From SAR86 cluster bacterium AG-422-O05 (GTDB taxonomy: Bacteria > Pseudomonadota > Gammaproteobacteria > Magnimaribacterales > D2472), in assembly GCA_003213495.1 (NCBI GenBank), contig QCMW01000001.1:874181-926703 (forward strand): a stretch of 52,523 nucleotides of DNA. The letters run 5' to 3'. Both the position numbers and the translations under genes were made by a program. Positions 7,783 through 14,040 of this stretch are shown piece after piece (within the stretch, counting starts at the first letter, position 1; each line of letters opens with the position of its first letter). The notes under the pieces were generated by a model. That model worked only from the letters and a program-made list of their open reading frames with translations, ran no database searches and was not told where the DNA came from.

Positions 7783-9501
7783 GTGTATAAATTTTTACTA
7801 TTCTTATCTTCATTTATATTTTTATATTCCTGTTCTAATTCAAATAATACTGAAATCAATATACCTTTGACCTCAGAGGCTGAATCTTTAGCAGAGCATT
7901 CAAAAGAATTTGAAAAGAAAGTACTTTCTTATGATACTCCTGGAGGCATGATTCACTTTGCAATAGGTTTTGGTATTGCAAATTCAATAATGGTTGAGGG
8001 TGAAAATGGCAATATTATAATTGATGCTGCTGATAGCGTTTATGAAGCTGAAAATATTTATGCTCTATTTCGTGAGAAAAATAAGAATCCTATAAAAGCA
8101 ATTATTTATACTCATAATCACGGAGACCATACTTTTGGTGCAGCATATTATCTTCAATCTCAAAAAGAAAAGCCGCAAATTATTGCACATGAGGATACCG
8201 ATTATTACGTGCAAAGAATTATGGGCATTCTAAATCCTGTAATAACTTCCAGAAGTACTAAAATGTTTGGAACATTATTGCCAGAAGAAGATGTTATAAA
8301 TGTAGGAATTGGACCAAATTTGAGTGTCTCTAAATCACCAACTGGATATGTAAAACCTGATACAACATTTAGCGATAGTCTTAATTTAAATATAGAAGGC
8401 ATCGAATTGGAGCTGTACCATGCTCCAGGGGAAACTAATGATCAAATATTTATATGGCTACCAAAGCATAAAGCATTGATGCCAGGAGATAATATTTATA
8501 AAACTTTTCCAAATCTTTATACAATCAGAGGTACTAGTCACAGAGATGTAAAGGGTTGGGTTGATAGTATTGATCACATGAAAACTTTTGAACCTGAATA
8601 CCTGTTCCCAAGTCATACTAAACCTATTTTAGGTAAAGACACAATTCAAGATGCAATGAACATTTATAGAGATGCTATTCAATATATTCACGATCAGACT
8701 ATTAGATTAATGAATCAAGGTTTGTATCCTGATGAAATAGCAGATGCTATAAAGCTTCCAAAAGAAATTGCAGAATCTCCTTATTTATATGAATTTTATG
8801 GAACTGTAAGATGGTCTGTTAAAAGTATTTTCAATGGATATCTTGGTTGGTTTAGCGGAAATCCCTCTGAGCTTGATCCTCTTTCAAGGAAAGAAAAAGC
8901 GTTAAGAATTTCCGAACTTGCTGGTGGAAATGATATCCTCCTAAAAGAATTACTTCTAGCTGTACAAGAAAAAGATATGCAGTGGGCTTTAGAATTAAGC
9001 GATTATTTAATTTCGCTTGATATGTTTACTGATGAGGTTAAAGATTTAAGAATAGAAGCACTTATTTACGAGGGTTCAAGATCGTCTAATCCTAATAAAA
9101 GAAATTATTTTTTAACATCTGCTTTTGAGTTGAAAGGGGGCATTAAAGAGACATCTTTGCTTGATAGAACTTCAGAAGATTTATTACATCAAATTTCAAT
9201 CAACACTTTATTTGATGTCTTATCAACTAGGTATAATCCAGAAAGTGAATTAATAAATAATTATAAAGTTTGCTTTTCTTTTTTATCTGGAAAAACAAAA
9301 AACATCACACTAAGAAATAAAGTGGCAGTTATTTCAAATAATGCAGAAGATAACTGCGATTTGAAGATAATTTCTGAGGAAGTTGAATTTAAAAAAACTC
9401 TTACCGGATTATCTAATCCAGTGACTCAAATCGCTTCAGGTGAATTGATTGTTAATGGCAGCGCTACTGAATTTCTAAACTTTCTAACAAAATTTAGATA
9501 A
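7783..9501 (+). CDS. Alkyl/aryl-sulfatase-type metallo-beta-lactamase lipoprotein
   Basis: A 572-residue protein of the SdsA1/BDS1 family, whose members hydrolyse alkyl sulfate esters with a binuclear zinc site. The zinc motif THNHGDH gives H111, H113, D115 and H116. GDNIYKTFPNLYTIRGT near 236 is the family signature, with Asp where many members have another acid. An alkylsulfatase dimerisation region (about 285-420) and an SCP2-like C-terminal domain (about 430-572) follow. It starts with GTG and has a lipoprotein signal (lipobox LYSC, Cys17), unlike most family members, which are soluble periplasmic enzymes. The real substrate is not visible from sequence; other ester or hydrolase roles are possible. 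Confidence 0.82.
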   Translation: MYKFLLFLSSFIFLYSCSNSNNTEINIPLTSEAESLAEHSKEFEKKVLSYDTPGGMIHFAIGFGIANSIMVEGENGNIIIDAADSVYEAENIYALFREKNKNPIKAIIYTHNHGDHTFGAAYYLQSQKEKPQIIAHEDTDYYVQRIMGILNPVITSRSTKMFGTLLPEEDVINVGIGPNLSVSKSPTGYVKPDTTFSDSLNLNIEGIELELYHAPGETNDQIFIWLPKHKALMPGDNIYKTFPNLYTIRGTSHRDVKGWVDSIDHMKTFEPEYLFPSHTKPILGKDTIQDAMNIYRDAIQYIHDQTIRLMNQGLYPDEIADAIKLPKEIAESPYLYEFYGTVRWSVKSIFNGYLGWFSGNPSELDPLSRKEKALRISELAGGNDILLKELLLAVQEKDMQWALELSDYLISLDMFTDEVKDLRIEALIYEGSRSSNPNKRNYFLTSAFELKGGIKETSLLDRTSEDLLHQISINTLFDVLSTRYNPESELINNYKVCFSFLSGKTKNITLRNKVAVISNNAEDNCDLKIISEEVEFKKTLTGLSNPVTQIASGELIVNGSATEFLNFLTKFR

Positions 9502-9503
9502 TA

Positions 9504-10727
9504 CTAGGAATTGCCAGAAGGTATATCTTTGAATGCAACACCTTTATCTGCCCTAGGGTCTTGTGGTAGTCCCAAAACTCTTTCAGCAATTATATTTCTC
9601 AATATTTCATCAGTACCGCCAGCTATACGCATACCAGGTGCACCTAACCATGCATTTTGAAAGCCTTTAATGTCTTGATTGTCAGTTTTTAACATGCCTG
9701 CCATATCAAGTGAGTCAATTCCAAAATTACCAATATCTTGAAGCTTTCCTGCACTTACAATTTTTGTTATTGATGCTTCTGGTCCTGGTGTATCACCCCT
9801 GGACAATGCTGACATCGTTCTAAGTTTAGTATTTTTTAAACCACTTTTTTCACAATACCAATCTGCAATTGATTCTCTTGCTGCTTTGTTTGTGAGAAGT
9901 GGATCTCCAAGGTTATCTTGTGTTTTTGCCCATCTAAATGCATCTTCAACATCAGCTCCACCTGCATCACCGACAGCTAATCTCTCATTCATCAATGTAG
10001 TAATTGCAACTTTCCAACCATCACCGATTTCTCCTAGTCTTTGTGAATCTGGAATTTCAACATCTGTAAAATACACTTCATTAAAGCTAGATCCTCCAGT
10101 AATTTGTTTGATTGGTTTTACTTCAATTCCTGGAGATTTCATATCAACAAAGAAAAATGTCATACCCTTATGTTTTTCAAGATTTGGATCATGTCTTACA
10201 ACTAAAATACCAAAATCAGAAAAATGCGCGCCTGATGTCCATACTTTTTGACCATTTATGATCCATTTATCGCCATCTTGTACCGCTTTACTTCTTAATC
10301 CAGCTACATCAGACCCGGCAGACGGTTCTGAAAAGAGCTGACACCAAATTTCCTTCCCTTCAGCCATGGGTGGTAAATATCTTTCCTTTTGTTCTTCTGT
10401 TGCGTATTCCATCATCACTGGACCACACATTCCCAAACCTATCTCAAAAATTCCTTTAGGAACATCAAATTTAGCTTCTTCATTTGCCCAGATTATTCTT
10501 TCCATAGAGCTTGCGCCTATGCCACCGTATTCTTTTGGCCAATGTAACATTGCCCAACCGGCATCGTACTTCTTCTTTTGCCATGCTTTTGCAGCCTTCA
10601 TCTTGTTAGCGTTAGCAAAATCATCATTTTGAGGCGTAGACTCATCTTTGTAAGTAGCATTTTTTTCAAGCCATTCTCTACATTTCTTTCTAAATTTTGC
10701 TTCTTCAGGTGTATCGTTAAAATCCAT
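9504..10727 (-). CDS. Acyl-CoA dehydrogenase, catalytic-type subunit
   Basis: A 407-residue FAD-dependent acyl-CoA dehydrogenase with N-terminal helical, middle beta and C-terminal helical domains. FAD and substrate motifs are visible: QLFSEPSAGSD near 130-140, WTSGAH near 163, and GGTDEILRNIIAERVLG at the C-terminus. The C-terminal position that is Glu in medium-chain enzymes is Gly here. A Glu in the alternative catalytic position, E248 in TLMNERLAVG, fits the isovaleryl-CoA and ChsE type. It is the downstream gene of a pair with 10736-11848 (8-base gap), the arrangement of heteromeric alpha2beta2 acyl-CoA dehydrogenases known in sterol and bile-acid side-chain degradation. The substrate is not determinable here. 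Confidence 0.9.
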   Translation of the reverse strand: MDFNDTPEEAKFRKKCREWLEKNATYKDESTPQNDDFANANKMKAAKAWQKKKYDAGWAMLHWPKEYGGIGASSMERIIWANEEAKFDVPKGIFEIGLGMCGPVMMEYATEEQKERYLPPMAEGKEIWCQLFSEPSAGSDVAGLRSKAVQDGDKWIINGQKVWTSGAHFSDFGILVVRHDPNLEKHKGMTFFFVDMKSPGIEVKPIKQITGGSSFNEVYFTDVEIPDSQRLGEIGDGWKVAITTLMNERLAVGDAGGADVEDAFRWAKTQDNLGDPLLTNKAARESIADWYCEKSGLKNTKLRTMSALSRGDTPGPEASITKIVSAGKLQDIGNFGIDSLDMAGMLKTDNQDIKGFQNAWLGAPGMRIAGGTDEILRNIIAERVLGLPQDPRADKGVAFKDIPSGNS

Positions 10728-10735
10728 ATTTCTTC

Positions 10736-11848
10736 CTAATTAATATTTGATTGCTCTAAACTTGTAACTAATTTTTCTCTCCAATTGCTTAGAGATCCAA
10801 TATTTAATGATAATAGCTTAGAGCGTCTGTAAAACATATGACAGTCATATTCCCATGTAAAACCATTTCCTCCATGAGTCTGTATATTTTCTTTTGAACA
10901 CAATTGATATGCTTTTGTTGCGCTCACTCTTGCAGTTGCAGATGCAGAAGGTAAATCAGCTGCGTCTGTTGATAACGCCCATGCAGCATAGTAACAATTA
11001 GATTTTGCTAGTGTCAAAGCAATATACATATCAGCTAATTTATGTTTAATAGCTTGATATGATCCAATTGGTCTTCCAAAAGCATATCTTTCTTTTGCAT
11101 AATTAATTGCCATATCAAGTGATGCTTGAGATCCTCCAATTTGTTCATAACTAAACAAAACAGCAGCCTGATTAATTAATGATTCATATAGCTCCCATCC
11201 GCTAACTTCGTCACCTAACAATTGTGTTTCTACATCATTAAAAGTAATTGAAAAGTGGCCTCTGCTTTCATCAATATTTTCTTGATGTTCAGTGGTAACT
11301 CCTGTTACAGACAAATCAACAAGTTGAAGGCTTATTCCTTTATTTGATTTTGCAACAACAACAGCATGAGTTGCTACACCAGCATCTGGCACAGCAATTT
11401 TCTTCCCATTTATTTTGCCATTAGCATAACTTAAATTAATATTATTTTTAGTCGGTGCATGCAAATCTTCTGTAACCGCCAATGTCCCTACAATTTCTCC
11501 ACTCACTAATTTTGGAAGAATGTCCTCTTTTATTTCATCAGTTCCGTAATTAATTATTGCTTCGGTAAAAAGATAGACTGATGAAGAAAAGGGAACTGGT
11601 GCTAAGAATCTGCCAAGCTCTTCTGCAATAACGCATAGCTCTAAATGACCCAGTCCTAAGCCATCATATTCTTCAGGTATTCTTATACCTGTCCATCCAA
11701 GATCAACTATTTTTTTCCAAAGATCTTCATCAAATTTGTTATCTGTTTCAAGGACAGCTCTATTTCTATTAAGTGCCTCTTCTTTTTCAAGAAACTTTCT
11801 AGCTTCCTCTTGTAAAAATTTCTGGTCGTCTGAAAAATCTAAATTCAT
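10736..11848 (-). CDS. Acyl-CoA dehydrogenase, partner subunit
   Basis: A 370-residue acyl-CoA dehydrogenase paralogue. The N-terminal domain has DFSDDQKFLQEEARKFL and GIRIPEEYDGLGLGHLE; the C-terminal domain has SYQAIKHKLADMY and THGGNGFTWEYDCHMFYRR. The HGG.GFTWE.D motif is typical of the non-catalytic or regulatory beta subunits of heteromeric enzymes. The middle domain lacks a clear SEPxAGSD flavin motif (TEDLHAP instead), which agrees with a partner role. It is the first gene of the pair and probably forms an alpha2beta2 complex with the downstream product. It diverges from the coiled-coil membrane protein at 11923 across 74 AT-rich bases. Confidence 0.85.
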   Translation of the reverse strand: MNLDFSDDQKFLQEEARKFLEKEEALNRNRAVLETDNKFDEDLWKKIVDLGWTGIRIPEEYDGLGLGHLELCVIAEELGRFLAPVPFSSSVYLFTEAIINYGTDEIKEDILPKLVSGEIVGTLAVTEDLHAPTKNNINLSYANGKINGKKIAVPDAGVATHAVVVAKSNKGISLQLVDLSVTGVTTEHQENIDESRGHFSITFNDVETQLLGDEVSGWELYESLINQAAVLFSYEQIGGSQASLDMAINYAKERYAFGRPIGSYQAIKHKLADMYIALTLAKSNCYYAAWALSTDAADLPSASATARVSATKAYQLCSKENIQTHGGNGFTWEYDCHMFYRRSKLLSLNIGSLSNWREKLVTSLEQSNIN

Positions 11849-11922
11849 AAATATCTATATAGTATTGTTAAGATAAAATAAGGGTTTATTATATGCTAAA
11901 TGCCATTTAATTTTAATTATCA

Positions 11923-12561
11923 ATGAATAACAAACTTAAAATTAATAAAAAGCCACCTTCTTACCTCAAAAGATCATCTGAGGGAGGCTTATTAATTGGC
12001 TTTATATATGTTTTAACTTTTCTTAGTATTTTGTTTTTAATTATTTGGCAGACTTTTGAAAGTGAAAGTAATAAAGCTAGTGAGCAATTAATTAATGAAA
12101 GGCTTATGTTAATTGAAGATCAGTTGAGTATAGTTGACGAAACAAATAATGACTCATTAACCGACATAAGTTCTTCAATACAATTCCTTGATAAAGAAAT
12201 AAGAAAATTATGGGATTTAAGCAATAAAAGAAATAAGGTAAATATTCAAAATTTAACAAGCCAAACTGCTGAGATTCAGAGTTTACTCTCTAGAATTGAA
12301 AAAGATATTAAAAGCAATCAAAACAAGCTTACATCAATCGAACAAACCCTTAAAACTAATATTGAAAAAATAAGAGACTTAGAACTTACAGCAGATGAAT
12401 TGGCTACATATAAATTAAATTTAAGTAACATAGATACTCAGTTAATTCTGCTTGAGGATTCAGTTCAAGCACTCAACAATTATAAAAATCAGTTGAATCA
12501 GGCAATACTTGAAATTCAGACAGAAATTACAATTATTAACAACTCTCAAAATATTGAATAA
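11923..12561 (+). CDS. Single-pass membrane protein with long coiled coil, unknown function
   Basis: Not recognised as a named family. The 212 residues start with a basic cytoplasmic segment (KLKINKKPPSYLKRSSEGG), then one transmembrane helix at about 24-43, then a heptad-rich coiled coil to the C-terminus (for example RIEKDIKSNQNKLTSIEQTL), with almost no Gly, Pro or Cys in it. The topology is therefore inner-membrane anchored with a periplasmic rod, assuming the positive-inside rule. The layout resembles small cell-division or polysaccharide co-factors, but no motif proves that. It is followed after 45 bases by a 70-residue membrane protein. Confidence 0.6.
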   Translation: MNNKLKINKKPPSYLKRSSEGGLLIGFIYVLTFLSILFLIIWQTFESESNKASEQLINERLMLIEDQLSIVDETNNDSLTDISSSIQFLDKEIRKLWDLSNKRNKVNIQNLTSQTAEIQSLLSRIEKDIKSNQNKLTSIEQTLKTNIEKIRDLELTADELATYKLNLSNIDTQLILLEDSVQALNNYKNQLNQAILEIQTEITIINNSQNIE

Positions 12562-12606
12562 TTCTTCAAAATTGACAATTAAATAAAATAATAGTTTTAT
12601 TTACTT

Positions 12607-12819
12607 ATGAATAAATTTGTCTTACAAGTTTTTTTGTTTCTGGCATTTATACCTTTAGCAATATTGGTAGGTTATGGAATATTAGTTATGGCGCCGATTT
12701 TTTGCTGCTTTCTTGCAATTAATTCATATAAGTTTAACAATTATAAGGAAATGTATATATGGATAGGCTTTGGAATCCTATCTTTGATGCTTGCTTTGTA
12801 CATGCTAGGTGTAATATGA
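12607..12819 (+). CDS. Small two-helix membrane protein, unknown function
   Basis: A 70-residue, very hydrophobic protein with helices at about 6-36 (possibly two) and 48-68, separated by the polar segment NSYKFNNYKEMY. No family is recognised. Its TGA overlaps the ATG of the next membrane protein (ATGA at 12816-12819), which argues that it is a real translated gene and that both are made together. No strong Shine-Dalgarno is seen. Confidence 0.55.
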   Translation: MNKFVLQVFLFLAFIPLAILVGYGILVMAPIFCCFLAINSYKFNNYKEMYIWIGFGILSLMLALYMLGVI

Positions 12820-13211
12820 CTACATTGTTTAAAGGATATTTGTTGATTATAGGCATAGTTTCTATGGCATTAGGTCTTACATGTATGTTTATGCCAGACT
12901 TAGGCTGGTATCCTGCGTTTGAAGATATTGAAAGAGGAACAGCTGCAGCAAGCTTTGTAAGGACAATGGCTGGTGTTTTTGTTGCCTCCGGTTATGTTCT
13001 CATAAGGTTTATTTTTTCTTCTTCAAAAGTTCAATTAGGTACAGTTTTGATATATCTATGTTCGTTTATGTTGATTGGTAAATTTTCAGGACTATATTAC
13101 GAGGGTATTAAATTTCATGACATTGTTACAACATCTTTAGGAACGCTAACATTAATTGGATTGATTGTTATTCACAAACATAGAAAAAATTTACTTAATT
13201 ACGACCTATAA
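12816..13211 (+). CDS. Four-helix membrane protein, DUF4345-like
   Basis: A 131-residue protein with four predicted transmembrane helices (about 4-24, 46-65, 71-90, 98-118). The pattern of a first helix with MALG, a short loop with MPDLGWYPA, then SFVRTMAGVFVASGYVL is like DUF4345 proteins, a family of unknown function. The ATG at 12816 was chosen because it forms an ATGA overlap with the upstream small gene; a longer reading from 12759 would start within that gene and adds an implausible Cys-containing stretch. It ends 47 bases before tRNA-Leu. Confidence 0.55.
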   Translation: MTTLFKGYLLIIGIVSMALGLTCMFMPDLGWYPAFEDIERGTAAASFVRTMAGVFVASGYVLIRFIFSSSKVQLGTVLIYLCSFMLIGKFSGLYYEGIKFHDIVTTSLGTLTLIGLIVIHKHRKNLLNYDL

Positions 13212-13241
13212 AAAATACTCCACTTCGTCAATATAACTCTA

Positions 13242-13247
13242 TATAAT
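13242..13247 (+). promoter_or_regulatory. -10 element of tRNA-Leu promoter
   Basis: A perfect TATAAT at 13242-13247 lies 10 bases before the mature 5' end of tRNA-Leu, so transcription would start close to 13254. No good -35 hexamer is found at 16-18 bases upstream; the nearest regions are TCCACT-like. Confidence 0.45.
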
Positions 13248-13257
13248 GCATGTGCCT

Positions 13258-13342
13258 GGGGATGTGGTGGAATTGGTAGACACGCTTGGCTTAGAACCAA
13301 GTGCCGCAAGGCGTGGGGGTTCGACTCCCTCCATCCCTACCA
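13258..13342 (+). tRNA. tRNA-Leu (anticodon UAG)
   Basis: An 85-base tRNA with encoded CCA. The acceptor arms are GGGGATG (13258-13264) and CATCCCT (13332-13338), with one G.U pair at 1-72, then discriminator A and CCA. The anticodon stem is CTTGG/CCAAG with loop CTTAGAA, giving anticodon TAG that reads CUN Leu codons. The long variable arm TGCCGCAAGGCGT is typical of type II tRNA-Leu. The T arm is GGGGG TTCGACT CCCTC. Confidence 0.95.
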
Positions 13343-13349
13343 CTTAATA

Positions 13350-13355
13350 TATAAT
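13350..13355 (+). promoter_or_regulatory. -10 element implying a leaderless transcript
   Basis: TATAAT ends 7 bases before the ATG at 13363, so a transcript from this element would begin at or within a base or two of the start codon. The spacer CATTGAT contains no Shine-Dalgarno. The gene could instead be read from the tRNA-Leu promoter. Confidence 0.35.
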
Positions 13356-13362
13356 CATTGAT

Positions 13363-13860
13363 ATGGAAATTGATTACAGAGCTATGCAAGTAATTGCAGA
13401 GGTTTCGTTAGGTATTGTTGGTTTTTCAGCAATTTTAATTGCTTTGAGTAGAGCTAATGATGGATTCAGTGCTCCAGATAATTTTAGAGTTCAACTTTTA
13501 ACTTATTCTGCTTTTGGTGCTATGTTTTGTGCATTAATACCATTTGCAATTTTCAATGCCAGCGAGCCATCAACTAGTTGGACAATATTAAGCTTTATTT
13601 TGTGTGTATATTCTGCAATCGGCTTATCAATATTTCCAAAAAAAGTAATAGGACTAAGAAAAGATGGATATAAAGACTTATTTCCGTTGAAAATTGTATT
13701 TCTTCAAATGGGTATGTTATCAATAATTTTTATTCTTTCTGGTTCTATGATCCTTGATTGGATACCACAAAAAAATAATGTCTATTTGTTTTGTCTAATA
13801 TTATTTTTAATTCAAAGCACAATTGCTTTTATAAGAACTATGTTTGTAAGAGTTAAATAG
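13363..13860 (+). CDS. Four-helix membrane protein, unknown function
   Basis: A 165-residue membrane protein with helices at about 9-28, 47-66, 73-92, 108-127 and possibly 136-158. It starts IDYRAMQVIAEVSLGIVGFSAI, with a small-residue-rich first helix. No named family is recognised; proteins of this form are common hypotheticals in marine gammaproteobacteria. It follows tRNA-Leu by 20 bases, and TATAAT sits 7 bases before its ATG. No terminator is seen immediately after it; the nearest hairpin is that at 13998. Confidence 0.55.
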   Translation: MEIDYRAMQVIAEVSLGIVGFSAILIALSRANDGFSAPDNFRVQLLTYSAFGAMFCALIPFAIFNASEPSTSWTILSFILCVYSAIGLSIFPKKVIGLRKDGYKDLFPLKIVFLQMGMLSIIFILSGSMILDWIPQKNNVYLFCLILFLIQSTIAFIRTMFVRVK

Positions 13861-13897
13861 ATATAAAAAACATATACTATTTTTTAAAAAATAATAT

Positions 13898-13926
13898 TAT
13901 GAGAATATTTTTTATATATACTCATA
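13898..13926 (+). promoter_or_regulatory. Inverted repeat TATGAG...CTCATA in the TonB-receptor leader
   Basis: The 6-base arms (13898-13903 and 13921-13926) flank 17 AT-only bases. It may be a regulator site or an RNA hairpin just before the short reading frame at 13931. It does not fit a Fur box. Confidence 0.3.
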
Positions 13927-13930
13927 GTAG

Positions 13931-13975
13931 ATGAAAAAATTATTTATATTAAATATTCGGGGAATAACTTTATAG
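13931..13975 (+). CDS. Possible 14-residue leader peptide upstream of TonB receptor
   Basis: The short frame reads MKKLFILNIRGITL and stops with TAG at 13973-13975. The G of the stop is also the first base of GTTGGG, which can pair with CCCAGC of the downstream terminator stem. This is the geometry of translation-coupled attenuation. Evidence against: there is no clear Shine-Dalgarno, there is no run of one amino acid, and a short frame can occur by chance. Confidence 0.25.
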   Translation: MKKLFILNIRGITL

Positions 13976-13997
13976 TTGGGCCAGTTTATTTTATTCG

Positions 13998-14024
13998 AAC
14001 CCAGCTGATGCTGGGTTTTTTTTT
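13998..14024 (+). terminator. Intrinsic terminator hairpin in the TonB-receptor 5' leader
   Basis: The stem AACCCAGC (13998-14005) pairs with GCTGGGTT (14010-14017) around a TGAT loop and is followed by a T run to 14024. It lies only a few bases before the receptor's Shine-Dalgarno (AAGAGGAG at 14025-14032). No promoter can fit between hairpin and start codon, so either receptor transcripts read through it (attenuator), or it terminates the upstream gene and the receptor promoter overlaps it. GTTGGG at 13975-13980 can compete for the 5' arm. Confidence 0.75.
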
Positions 14025-14040
14025 AAGAGGAGATTATTCT

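Noticed and set aside
9886-10632. Open frames opposite the acyl-CoA dehydrogenase
   Set aside because: They are antisense shadows of a well conserved gene with Ser- and Pro-rich, low-information translations.
13885-13915. A Fur box upstream of the TonB receptor
   Set aside because: The AT-rich dyads there do not match the GATAAT-type hexamer pattern well enough.
14008-14040. An earlier ATG for the TonB receptor
   Set aside because: It lies within the terminator hairpin and would destroy the signal peptide; the ATG at 14041 has a strong Shine-Dalgarno.
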